Source of the DNA: Hirudinaria manillensis
Taxonomy: Eukaryota; Annelida; Clitellata; Hirudinida; Hirudinidae
Assembly: GCA_034509925.1 (NCBI GenBank)
Contig: CM067527.1
Location: 4,832,501-4,896,500 of the forward strand
Reading direction: 5' to 3'
DNA length: 64,000 nt
In this document: positions 53,229 to 64,000 of the stretch, piece after piece
How the letters are laid out: the number at the start of each line of letters is the position of its first letter
Position numbering within the stretch: the stretch's first letter is position 1
The notes under the pieces: generated by a model
What the model saw: the letters and a program-made list of their open reading frames with translations, nothing else
What the model was told of the DNA's origin: nothing
The model's database searches: none
Program-made: the position numbers and the translations under genes

Positions 53229-53370
53229 TTGTGTTGTTGTTGTTATTGTTTGTGTTGTTATGTTGTTGTTGTTGTTGTTGTTGTTTGTGTTGTTATGTTG
53301 GTATTTTTTGCTGCTGTAGTTGTTGTTGTTGCTGTTATTGTTTGTTGTTGTTATTGTTTGCTCTTTAATT
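53229..53370. repeat. (GTT)n-rich tract
   Basis: Degenerate TTG/GTT repeat with TTATG, GCTG and similar variants, just right of the GAT array. Confidence 0.85.
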
Positions 53371-53434
53371 TGCTGGTCTCACGCATAATTTCTGTTGCAA
53401 ATGCCGTCTAAAAGTGCTACAAATGCGTCATAAT

Positions 53435-53540
53435 TTGTTGTAAATATGTTGTAAAATTGTTGTAAATATGTTGTAAAATTGTTGTAAATATGTTGTAAAA
53501 TTGTTGTAAATATGTTGTAAATATGTTGTAAATGTGTTGC
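53435..53540. repeat. 22-bp minisatellite
   Basis: Tandem unit TTGTTGTAAATATGTTGTAAAA, itself two related 11-mers, about five copies, decaying at the right end. Confidence 0.85.
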
Positions 53541-54724
53541 AAGCGAATCGTAAATTTGCAGTCAAAATGCAAAATAAAACGTTCATTTTCAGGCGAGAAG
53601 TGATTCTTCAACAAAGCTGACCCCTCCAAAGTTTATTTATAGAATCATTATTATTATTAATATTTATCGAATATCATTAATATTATTATTATTAAGTCAT
53701 TATTGTTATTACTATTTATAGAATAAATTACGAACAATAATTAAGTATTTATCTAAATTATATTTAGAAGTTATTATTATTACTATTATTATTCACAATA
53801 ATATTAAAAATAAACAAAATTAATTAAAAAGCCTGCTTGGAATTCCGCAGAGAACCTCATCTTTTATTAGCAACCCTGCTTATTGAGTCATCCACATAAA
53901 ACAACAACAACAACAACAACAACAGCAGCACTTAATTTCAGATTAATTTTTATAACATAAAAAACTTAAATCATAAAAAGAATTTTAAAAAAATTAAAAC
54001 CCGATTTCAATCAATAATTTCTCTGGCCATGTTTCAAGGTTTCTTGTGTGTCGATGGCAAACGCAAACGACGGTCTCGAATTTGTTTGATTTGTTTAAAA
54101 AGAAATTTAAAACCATTTCTTTGGAAATATTTTCATTTTAATTTGTAAATTATTCGTTTATTTATCAATTTATAAGTTATTCATGACGAGGTTGGATAAA
54201 ATCACTCGTGAAATGAGTGAGAAACATACATTCTGTCATTTTTGGTTGCAATTGAGCAATTTTATTAAATGATTAAATAATAAAATAAATGTTTTTAATT
54301 AATTATTATATGTTTATTATTTAAATAAAACAATGTTTATTAGCTTTAAATAATAATAATAGTTTCCAAGCATATTATCAAATAATACGTTTAGTCTGCT
54401 TCTTTTTCAGCAGACGAACTTCAAACAAAGGCAACAACAGATCAACACAAACAAAAGAATATGCAAACAACTTAGATATACAAAAATTGTTGTATATGTT
54501 GCATATATAATGTTTCTGATTTTGGATTCGATAAGATCGCCAGAATCAGAACGTTATGATTTCAAAATCAAATCGCAACGAAATAATATTAAAATAATTT
54601 CAAATAAAATAATATTGAAATAATTTCAAATAAATTAATAATTTCAAATTAAAATTCTAAAATTACCAAAAAAATGATTTGAAAGTACTGTTTCAAACCC
54701 TCTGATTACTATCTAACCCTGGTC

Positions 54725-54780
54725 ATTGATGATGATGATGATGACGACTACGATGATGATGACGATGACGACGACGATGG
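54725..54780. repeat. Imperfect GAT/GAC repeat upstream of a TATA box
   Basis: GATGATGATGACGACTACGATG-type tract ending 10 bp before TATATAAG. Confidence 0.85.
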
Positions 54781-54790
54781 CCTGTGATGA

Positions 54791-54798
54791 TATATAAG
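54791..54798 (+). promoter_or_regulatory. TATA box of the hypothetical gene at 54837
   Basis: TATATAAG lies 39 bp upstream of the ATG at 54837, leaving room for a start site near 54820 and a very short 5' UTR. Position and match are good; no transcript evidence. Confidence 0.5.
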
Positions 54799-54836
54799 CG
54801 AAGCAGATAAGTTCGTGTGAGGTTATTGTTGAGAAT

Positions 54837-56833
54837 ATGGGACAGCAGTGCATGAAGACAGGTTTGTGGTATTTACATTTAAATTGATTTAAAACAATCC
54901 ATTAATTAAATAATTAATTTACTAATTAGATTATTTATTATTATATTATTTATTATTTTACCCATTGACGAATTTGAAATCCTTTGTTGGGCTACGAATG
55001 AATCAATATTTGTGTGTAAAATGAAACGATTAACTTATAACCAAAAATTAACGATTAATTATAATTAATGAATATTAATTAATTATTAATATTGCTTATG
55101 ATTAATTTGCGTAAAGAACAATTTGCACAAGTGCACAAAACCAAAGTGAATGGAGACGAAGGTGAATGAACGAATGAATGAATGAAATTCATTTGATTAG
55201 CAGCTTATTAAATCAATAATAATAATAATAGCATTAAATTAACTAACCAGTGCCTGAATGAATGAATGCATGAACGAATGCATGAATGAATGTACGAACG
55301 AACGAATAAGTTGAATTTACTGGATTAGATGAATGAATGAATGAATGAAGACACGCACATCGTCACAAGTGTCACGTGTCACATCACGTGTCAGTCCGTC
55401 GAACGAGTGACGTTTTTCTTTCCAGCAAAACTGACTTGAAATTCAAACTCTCGAATGACACGTGTCACAGGACGTACAAATACAACTTTAATAATTAATA
55501 TTTATCATCTTTATATCATCTTATATATAATAATATGTAATAAATGATTCTTTTTTATTTAAAATTGTTTTTATTTGAAAAAGAATGTAATTATTATTAT
55601 AATTACCATAAAATGTGAAGATAATCTTTAAAATTAATTGTTTATATTATTATTGTTATAATTATAATTGGTAATGGTAATTATAATATAATAATAATTA
55701 TAACAATAATAATATTAGTATTATTTATTGGCGGATGAGGCAGCAGATGTTCTCGGTTATTGTAATGGAGATTCATTCGCCGTGCACGTGTTATTATTAT
55801 TATTATTATTATTATTTTATTTATTTTATTATTATCCTATTATTATAATTAACTATCCTCATCATCATCATCACCAGATATTGGTGATCCTGAGAGGAAA
55901 GAAGGCGATATTTTCATGATCGATGATTTAACATAATTTATTCATGCCTGTGCTGATGATGATAATGATGATGATGATGGTGACCGAATGTTAATCGTTT
56001 TATAAATATTACGATAAATACAATTTCTCAGATAATGTATCTTATCAAGGTCGAACTGTAGAACGTAAATACAATCGCATAAATATTCATGAAGACACTC
56101 ACACACGTGCACGCAAGCACACGTACACACGTACACGCAAGCACACGTACACACGTACACGTACAGGATCCATTCTTAAGTATTGATGACACATCCTGGG
56201 AAGAGAAAGGAAAGCAATTAAGCAACCCTGGTTGACAGGCATTGTTCTCCTTCTTTTGTTCGTTCTTTCGTTCACCATCAGAGAATATTAATTATGGCGA
56301 ATTATTATAATGGAGGACCTAAGTAATTATGACATAATTTCAGGTGAATATAATTGGCACGAGTGTGGCATTATAATAATAATAACTATTATTATTATAT
56401 GTTATTATATTTATAATATTATTATATATATTATTATTATAATTATGGTGATTATCACATAATTATATCGAGTGATGGAATGTTGCCACGGATTGTGAAT
56501 TTATTTATAAAAGAAATAATTTAAATATTTACTCTTTATTTACCCTTTTAATTATCTATAATATTATTATAAATAATAGTAATAATTAATATTATCTAAA
56601 ATTTTAGATAATAATATCAAATTGCAATATTAATATCAATTTAATCCACAAAATGAACGCATTCGTGAATATTGATGCACCGATTATTTAAGAATAATTG
56701 ATTCATTTCAATTGGTTCAATGCAAGCACTTTCTTTGAGGAAAGATTTTTGTTTCGAATTCATTAGACCGTGTCTTTGATTCATTCAAGCGTGAACATTT
56801 GAAGACTCATTCACTTTTTACTTATTCAGTCAT

Positions 56834-56877
<44 letters not shown>

Positions 56878-56881
56878 AATG

Positions 56882-56961
<80 letters not shown>

Positions 56962-57491
56962 GTGATGATTCGGATTGAAATCGTCAAAATATTTCATGGA
57001 AGTTGAAAATAATTCGTGATTCACGATTACTGATCTCAACGTTCGTTGGACGATTGGAGGCCTCGTGAATGAGTGGTTGTTCATGAGGGTCGCTCGACGT
57101 GGATGGTTGGTTGGTTTGAATGAATGATTGGTTGATTGATATTAAAGATTGGTTGATCTTGATGATTGGTGTTAAGGGTTGGTTGATGATTGATTGATGA
57201 TTGGTTGATGGTTGAGGTTGTTAAGACGTTCACACGAACGAAACACGATGCCGTTTATTGCTGGAAGAGATTTTCGATTGCTTTTGAGGTCAGTGAAAAG
57301 ATCAAAGGACCATTGGTTTACGAGTTACAAAGAGGAATGTGAAACCCGATACTCCGTCTGTTTCCTCCAAAAGTTACATCTGATGCCGTGCTGGAGCTGT
57401 TTTCTTTCTTGCTTTCTTTCCACCCATCCCCACACCTACACTCTCATCCATCCATCCATCCATCCATCCATCCATCCATCCATCCATCCAT

Positions 57492-57529
<38 letters not shown>

Positions 57530-57586
57530 ATCCGCCATCCATTCATCCATCCGTCCATCCATCCATCCATCCATCCATCCATCCAT

Positions 57587-57622
<36 letters not shown>

Positions 57623-57642
57623 CCATCCATCCATCCATCCAT

Positions 57643-57678
<36 letters not shown>

Positions 57679-60553
57679 CCATCCGTCCGTCCATCATTTC
57701 GATGTTTTGGGCGTTTTTTTTTAAACTCCGCTCGTTATGATCAATATTTGGTTGCACAGAAATTCAAGCGTTTGAGTCATCACTTCGTTACCATGACAAC
57801 GTATCAGCTGTTATTTCCAGGTGCCATTTTCCTCTTGAATTCGCTCGGGTTGCTATCATTTATCCTAAAAATAAGTTGCATTTCATGTTAATAATTACTT
57901 AATCAACCAGAATAGCAATTTAATAATCAATTTAATAATAATTCAAATGAAAATATAATAATAATAATAATATTGATAATAATAATGATGATGATAATAA
58001 TAATAATAATAAAGTCGACGAAGCACTTGAATTGCCTCCAGACATCACGGAGGCGTTTAAAGTTGAATCCACTTTTGCATGGAAAACATGGAACAGTTTT
58101 TGTTGTCAACATTTTATTTTGATTTCTTGTCGATTAATTCTTTAATAAAATATATAAAAACATTATTTATTAAATTAATAATAACATCATGATATAATTT
58201 GTTGATATTGTTACGTTATGTTGCTAATACATTAATAAATAATATTATTAATATTATAATAAGTTATAGCAATGTATTAATATATTTATGTTATATATTT
58301 AATATTATTATGTTATATTTATACTCCATAAAAAAGGAATAAGAATAATAAACAAAATGACTCTTTCAAAGGACGAGTTGTTGTTCAACAACAAAAGCTG
58401 TTATTGCTGTTGTTGTTGTCGTCATTTAAATAGTTGTCTTTATAAGAAGAAATGTTGGAGAAATTATTTTAATGGTGAAAATCTGGATGATTGTTACAGC
58501 GATGATGATGATGATGATGATGACGATGACGATTATGATTATGATGATGATATCTATTATCAAATCATCCCTTCCTCCTATTAACTGAAGAAGGAAGCCT
58601 TAAGAATCTACACGTTTGTGTAAGGCAGATCTTTAAATGCCATGACGAAATTAGTTGACCTTTTCTGACCTTTTCTGAACTGCCTCTGAACCTGACCAAT
58701 TAAACCCTGTATATTTGGACATCTGCACCTGTACTCCACACTCCAGCTGTGACCTGATCAATGCCTCGTGTAGAGTCTACACTTTTTTAGACAAAGAACA
58801 ACAAAGGACATATTTCATATCATGATGTTCACTTTCATCTTTAATGTTCCACTAAACCATGGATTTTTGCTTCATCTGCAAAGAGGAATTGATTGTTTTG
58901 CTAGTTCCTTGTATGACATCAAGATTGTGTTGATTGTGAACAATTATTAATATCAACAGGAATCACAATTATAATTATAACCTGAGTGACTATTACGCTC
59001 CATTAAGATAATTATGAGCTCAAACAATAATATTAGTATTAATAATAACAGTAATAACAATAATCGTTATGAGTATTATTTAACATAATTTTCAGTGAGG
59101 AGAGATCCAGAAGACAATCAAGGCGAAGACATCTCGTCACGTGACTTCGTGTACAGGGCTCCCTTCAGCGACCATCCAATGGAGCTGAGGGTTGCCAATG
59201 AAACCCTCCTCCTAAAAGCACGTTTGGTTCTCTCCTACCAAAAGTGCAACATACAACCGAAATTATCCTCTCGTTGGCCCAATGATGAGACTCTGCATCA
59301 TCATCATCAATATCATCATCATCATCATCATCACCATCCTCACCGTGACCTTCAGAAACAATACAACCATCATCATCATCATCATCAACGATGTCGGAGA
59401 AAGCACTGGAAAACGAAAGAAGATTCAGGATTTCTCGACGCGGATTCTGATGAGGTGAGAATTGTTGTTGTTATTGTCATCATCAGTGTTGTTGTTGTTG
59501 TTGTTGTTATTAATATTAACATTATTGTTATTATTATCTTTATTGTTGTAATATTTATCAATAAACAATTTGTTTAAAATATTGTTTTGCCGTTCATTCC
59601 ATTTGATGCTTTAAAGAATTTAAAAATTATAAATTAAGTTTCGACCCAAATATTTTTAATTAATTTATGATTGGATAATCAAATGTCGTCTGCTTTCAGT
59701 TGATGGCCAATGAAAACGAAACAAACTGTTGCAGACTCCAAGCTGTTGAGGATGACGAAGACGATGATGATGGCTATCAACAATCAATCAATTGCTTATC
59801 AACTTACAGGGATTCAACCGCTTGCCATCAACCTCCTCCTCATCATCGTCATCGTCACCGTTGTTGTTGTCATGACAACAGGAATCGCAAGCAGACGAAA
59901 AACTACCTCCCGCCACTCCTCATGTCGGACGGCTTGGCGTCCGTTAGCAGACGTCCTAAGGATTGCTTTGAGCGGGATTTTAACAGACGACAGAGGAATA
60001 TTTCAACATCTTCATCGACCGAATCTCCTCACGAAACTGGATTATTCAAAAGTAAACAACTCAACAAGAGACCGGTGATCGGACGTTGCCACGGAGAGTT
60101 AAACAAAATCTTTGGTGAGTTGAATTTTTTAAACTATGCGCTAGAAAGAAGTGCCTCAAGTTTATGCGGATTGATTAACTCCAAATTAATCACTCAATTG
60201 TGAAGATCTATTTGTTATTTGATTACAGTTTGTTTATAACCAACACATTCGTCTTAAATGATATTTCCGATTCATAATATTGAGAGAAAAATATCTCCTG
60301 CATTCGAATGAATGAAAACGTATTTGATGAAAAGTAATTTTATCCTTCGCGACGTGCAATTGATCACTTTCGGTTGCTAACCTTTGTCGATTCAACCTTT
60401 GCCCTTCTGGATTTGATTTCAGATGTGCATGGTCAACTAATCAGGCGTGACATCACACAGAGCAAAACAGAGCTTCAAAAGATGATCAGAGAAAGTTTCA
60501 TCTCCAACAAAGTCAAATTCTGTAACTCCATTATGGCTGGTCAAATATCTTAA
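54837..60553 (+). CDS. Hypothetical His-run protein with N-myristoylation-like start
   Basis: Not recognised. Four exons: 54837-54861, 59096-59454, 59700-60114, 60423-60553; 930 nt, 309 aa, all phases consistent. It starts MGQQCMKT: Gly2 plus nearby Cys resembles N-myristoylation with palmitoylation (inference). Residues about 9-70 look like an ordered domain ([35 protein letters not shown]). Two His runs (about residues 76-104, within [12 protein letters not shown] and NHHHHHHQR) and an Asp run ([10 protein letters not shown]) come from in-frame CAT and GAT repeats. A Cys/His cluster [12 protein letters not shown] follows, then a basic Ser-rich stretch, and the C-terminus [20 protein letters not shown] looks helical. 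The first intron is 4.2 kb and repeat-filled, so the link between exon 1 and exon 2 is the least certain part. AATAAA at 60918-60923. Confidence 0.55.
55150..55350. repeat. Dispersed GAATG/GAACGAAT repeats
   Basis: Three clusters of (GAAT)n with GAAC variants at about 55163-55183, 55255-55305 and 55330-55350. Confidence 0.8.
56095..56165. repeat. CACACGTACACGCAAG minisatellite
   Basis: Two to three copies of ACACACGTACACGCAAGC-like units, alternating purine-pyrimidine in part. Confidence 0.8.
56834..56960. repeat. Compound (GAT)n(ATT)n microsatellite
   Basis: About 14 GAT units passing directly into about 27 ATT units. Confidence 0.92.
57445..57694. repeat. (ATCC)n tetranucleotide array, about 250 bp
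   Basis: CATC-CATC repeat with scattered CCGT variants; it gives repeat-encoded HPSI frames on one strand and MDGW frames on the other, which are not genes. Confidence 0.95.
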
Positions 60554-61200
60554 CACAAGCTCTCACTGAAAAGCAGGATCAAATCTGTTCCGATCCAGTT
60601 TAGGGCACGTTTTACGTCCTGTTCACACAACGTTCACATTTTCAAATAACGTGAGAAATAATTCTACTTAGATCCACCTAAGCAGTTTAAATATCAGTCA
60701 ACTCACCTACCATACTAGTGATTGCCATCCTTGCATAAGTAGGAGTCAGCACATATCAAGTAGCTGTATGGTCCTTACTCCTTGCATACATGCATAACTT
60801 AACCTCATTTACACCCTTCCATCCTCACCCCAATTGTTCAACATCTACTTGACCATTGGAACATTTTTACAAAGTCTCAAAGTGTCTTAATTTCCTTGTT
60901 AGCTTCTTCTTTTTACAAATAAACAGTTTCGAGAATTCTCAGGAATATTTTTAAACCAAACCATTTGTTGTGAAGAAAAATTTATTCATAAAATATCCAC
61001 GAGCATCTATATTTTACGATCAAATTTACCTAAAAAGTCTAAAGTTCAAAAATTCTCCTCTAAGAAGGGCGGGAAAAAGGATCAAGTTGAGTTCCACTAT
61101 ATCGCAAGAATTCCTGGGTAAAACACGTAAAATCAATCAATCAACCAATCAGACTAATATTGAGTTAATATAAATAATATTTCAATCATGATTAATTATT
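60554..61200. other. Convergent 3' region
   Basis: 3' UTR of the hypothetical gene (AATAAA 60918-60923) and of the ADCK5-like gene (TTTATT at 60981-60986). The two signals lie about 60 bp apart, so the transcripts may nearly touch. The frame at 60970-61173 shows no coding sign. Confidence 0.55.
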
Positions 61201-63785
61201 TTAAAATGAATTTTTACTCTGCTCGTGGGAAGTGACAAGACTCTGAATTTCATCGATCGTTGGAACTTTCCTGAAGAAGCTCATGAACTTGAGATAAACC
61301 TTCAATGTGAATGCAGACACCCTTCTGTGGATGTTGTCAGTTCTGCAATCAACAGGTGAAGACAATCAGTAATTCTTAATGATTCCATACTTTAATGTAA
61401 CTTTATATCAAATATCTGATTACTTGTTAATAACAAATTCAAACTTATCAATCAACCACTCAGTTGTGCAACTCAGGAGCAGAGATAAAGAGTAATAGAA
61501 AGCTGAATGATACCATTAGATATAATGATGATATTAAACATCCAAACAATTTATAATATTCAATAAGATACTTCTAAATAAGAAGAATCCTTATCAAACC
61601 AAGACACAAAAATTATATTATATACACGTACACATAAACAAAGCTCAAGGCTAAATTCAAAATAAGCATTTGTATAAAGATTGTATAAATTAAGAATTAA
61701 TAAATTCAATTCAATTAATACAGAATATCTAAAATACCTATTTTCTATTAAACATTGAAACATTGATAAGAACTTACCTCAAGTAATACTCAAACAATAT
61801 CAACTGATACATGTGTCTCATCCTATTCCTAATTCTCCCTGTGAAAGTATTTGAGGTGTCTGTAAAGCTTCCAGAAATGGCACTGCAGAAGAATTTATGT
61901 TTTCAAATTTTTATTATAAGAAATTATGGAAACTTTTTTCACAACACTAACACATGCCATGTGTGTGTGTTACATTTATACACGTATTGCCATAATTTAA
62001 ATTATCTTATGACAGAAGATATAAAAATAATATTCAACATCAATCTATTGTTTGATATTCTTTTGAAAACAACTGCTGCTGTGATCTTTGAAAACAAAAC
62101 AAAAGCTTATTTGTTGTCAATGGACATCAATAACAGTTCATCTGTTAACTAACGACTACAACAACGTCAACAACTGATACACACGACAACGACTACTAAC
62201 GAATGTCACGTGCCATAATCGACTATTTAAAATTCTAAATGCCCGATTAATTGCATATTTGTCCCTTAAATCAGAATAAAAAAAAAGGTTTTCCCGTCGA
62301 CAGACCTTCTGGCCATGATTGAATATCTGTCGACAGGATGGTTGAAGTGGTTGCTGATGGCTCTGATGGTATTCAGGTTCCTGTGAAATAAGTGGAATGA
62401 TAGCAGTGATGATAATGATTAGTAATAATAATAATAACAGTAATAAAGGTAAATAATACAAATATTAATAATAAGAAGATTGCCAATAATAAGAATATAA
62501 TCTAAACACGTTCGAATCAATACGACCATCAATAAACCAACTTCAATGCAACGTACCTGATGATGAGAAGCATGGATCTCGGCATTTGCTTGAGAACGGC
62601 CATGATCTGATCGAAGTGCTTCTGTGCCATGACCCTCATGTACTCGAGGTCCCTCTCGGTCATTTGACCGGGGAGGTGGATGGACGTGTACACGATCGGT
62701 CGCTGAACCAGTATCTCGCAGAAGATTTTGTAGTCTGAAGGTAGATTGAAGACGTTTATTTTAACAAATCCACTAGTGACATAAATAAATAAATAAGTAA
62801 TTGTATGTTATTTATAATTATAATATACTACAATTGTAATAATGTTAATATTATAATAACATAATTAAATAATTTTAATATCAAAATTAAAATCATCCTC
62901 TGAACCTTTAACACCAAGGTGTCTTGAATACTTGTACATGTTTCTTTCGTTCCTCATCATCACAGCAGTGTACAGTTTACTGAGAGCCTTCCTGTCCTTT
63001 GGACAGAGGTAGTCGTACAAACCATGATCGAGCAGCACCAGTTGACACTTTCCGTCCTTACTTTTCCTCACAAAAACTTGAACGAAAACATGAACATAAT
63101 TAGCACTGTTATTATTTTAGTTTAAATATTATTATTTAAAATGACTATAATTGGCAGTTTATTCCCATTAACAAGTCAACAATGTTAATTTAGTGAAAAT
63201 TAAATTTTTGTAATTTAATAACATTTGTTTTATAATCTAATTGTTAAAAAATTGACATTTATCTCGAGCATAACATTTGAACTTTCAATGGGATTTCAAG
63301 TACATATAAAACACATAAGAATAAATTAACACGAAATCATGTGGCAGAAAAATCAAAATTAAAAAATAAATAAATAAAATATCAAACGAAGACGTAAATT
63401 CCCAATTCGAACCATTTCCAGGATGAGGATCCGCATGAACGAACCCCGTGTGGAAAATCTGATACGAGAAGCACTCGACCAACATCCTGTTGACCTTCAA
63501 ACAAAACGGAATTTAAAACCGGTTAAATTTTCATTAAAGGAATAAATTAAAAGCAATTTCAATTTATGCAGAATATTTAAAATACCTATATTTTTGTTTT
63601 TATATTATATATTGCATTTTTATTTATATAGATTAACAACATGTCAACATGTTGAAATCAAGCCATCAACATGTTGAAATCAAGCCATCAACAAATCCAA
63701 CCTCAGCCACTGAGAAACCCATCTCCTTGATCTTTGCAATGTTCGTGACTTTACATCCATCAATGAATTCACAGGTCAACACCCT
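61201..63785 (-). CDS. ADCK5: ADCK5-like UbiB/ABC1-family atypical kinase, C-terminal part (5' end beyond right edge)
   Basis: UbiB-family atypical protein-kinase-like protein; family members act in mitochondria and plastids in quinone or lipid metabolism. Seven 3' exons: 63785-63702, 63494-63413, 63076-62906, 62734-62557, 62380-62306, 61882-61778, 61342-61201; phases all agree. Landmarks: RVLTCEFIDGCKV, the catalytic-loop equivalent FVHADPHPGN, the metal-binding LLDHGLYDYL (DFG equivalent), GVKDYKIFCEILVQRPI, MPRSMLLIIRNLNTIRAI and HPVDRYSIMARR, each closer to ADCK5 than to ADCK1. The C-terminus ends SLVTSHEQSKNSF. The N-terminal KxGQ region and any targeting peptide are off the window. The reading is colinear and intact. 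Confidence 0.92.
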
Positions 63786-64000
63786 CTGAAAATCGAGGAA
63801 AAGTTTCAATTCAATGTCTTTCTTGACTTGCACTGAACTTTGAACTTAAATACCACAACATAACAACATACAAATCAAGGCCTGTCTTTGATGACTTCAA
63901 TGCAAATGTCAACAAATAGTAAACTTATTACTTTCCAAATGACTAAACCTAATAATATCTTCATAATTAAACATTTAAATCTCTGTTGCTTTTATTAAGG

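Larger units (their letters stand above)
54862..59095 (+). other. 4.2-kb repeat-filled first intron of the hypothetical gene
   Basis: Donor GTTTGT at 54862, acceptor TTTTCAG ending at 59095. Filled with microsatellites (GAATG near 55155-55350, ATT, CACGTA, GAT, ATCC). A 75-codon frame at 58357-58584 (Cys run then Asp run) lies inside without splice context. Confidence 0.5.

Noticed and set aside
53435-53540. CRISPR-like spaced repeat
   Set aside because: Direct tandem minisatellite without unique spacers, in a eukaryotic genome.
56028-56225. Cys/Val-rich [10 protein letters not shown] frames
   Set aside because: Translation of the CACGTACACGCAAG minisatellite.
57212-57891. Long HPSI-repeat and MDGW-repeat frames on both strands
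   Set aside because: Open only because the ATCC repeat lacks stops in several frames.
58357-58584. 75-codon frame with a CYCCCCC run and a long Asp run
   Set aside because: Built on GTT and GAT microsatellites, no splice or promoter signals, inside another gene's intron.

Overview
The window is AT-rich animal nuclear DNA. Genes are split by many short introns with GT-AG borders, intergenic spaces are compact, and all recognisable products are metazoan (Bicaudal-C, beta-catenins, adenylate kinases, FIP1, CHMP3, ADCK5, antistasin-type proteins). Antistasin-domain proteins with a leech-like Cys pattern, plus the base composition, make a lophotrochozoan, possibly a clitellate/leech, the most likely source. 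That placement is inference; no rRNA or mitochondrial marker is present. Exon borders given here are my own splice-site assignments. For every gene described as complete, except the adenylate-kinase-5-like gene (one junction unresolved), the summed exon lengths give an intact reading frame.

Layout, left to right. 0.1-7.9 kb: 5' two-thirds of a Bicaudal-C gene (minus). 9.5-12.9 kb: beta-catenin A (plus). 13.6-14.8 kb: small two-pass membrane protein (minus). 17.4-21.3 kb: beta-catenin B (plus). 22.6-26.9 kb: a membrane-anchored Ser/Lys/Glu-rich protein (plus, N-terminus uncertain). 28.7-29.9 kb: intronless FIP1 (minus). 30.5-32.5 kb: degenerate adenylate-kinase-5-like gene (plus). 33.7-35.5 kb: adenylate kinase 1 (plus). 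36.0-40.0 kb: a third, very divergent beta-catenin C (minus). 41.6-46.9 kb: two tandem secreted antistasin-like genes (plus). 48.1-49.4 kb: CHMP3/VPS24 (minus). 49.4-59 kb: repeat-rich DNA with a ~1.58 kb GAT array, forming the spacer and the large first intron of an unrecognised gene (54.8-60.6 kb, plus). 61.2 kb to the right edge: 3' part of an ADCK5-like gene (minus).

The most interesting biology is the beta-catenin cluster. Copies A and B are tandem, share intron positions and carry patches of near-identical sequence suggesting gene conversion. Both keep the DSGxxS phosphodegron and an alpha-catenin-binding-like NLINYQ segment. Copy C keeps the armadillo scaffold and most intron positions but has lost both elements, so it is a candidate for a stabilised or functionally separated beta-catenin. 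Next to it, a complete AK1 lies beside an AK5-like gene whose P-loop and catalytic arginines are gone. The two antistasin genes share a 111-bp exon with one mismatch.
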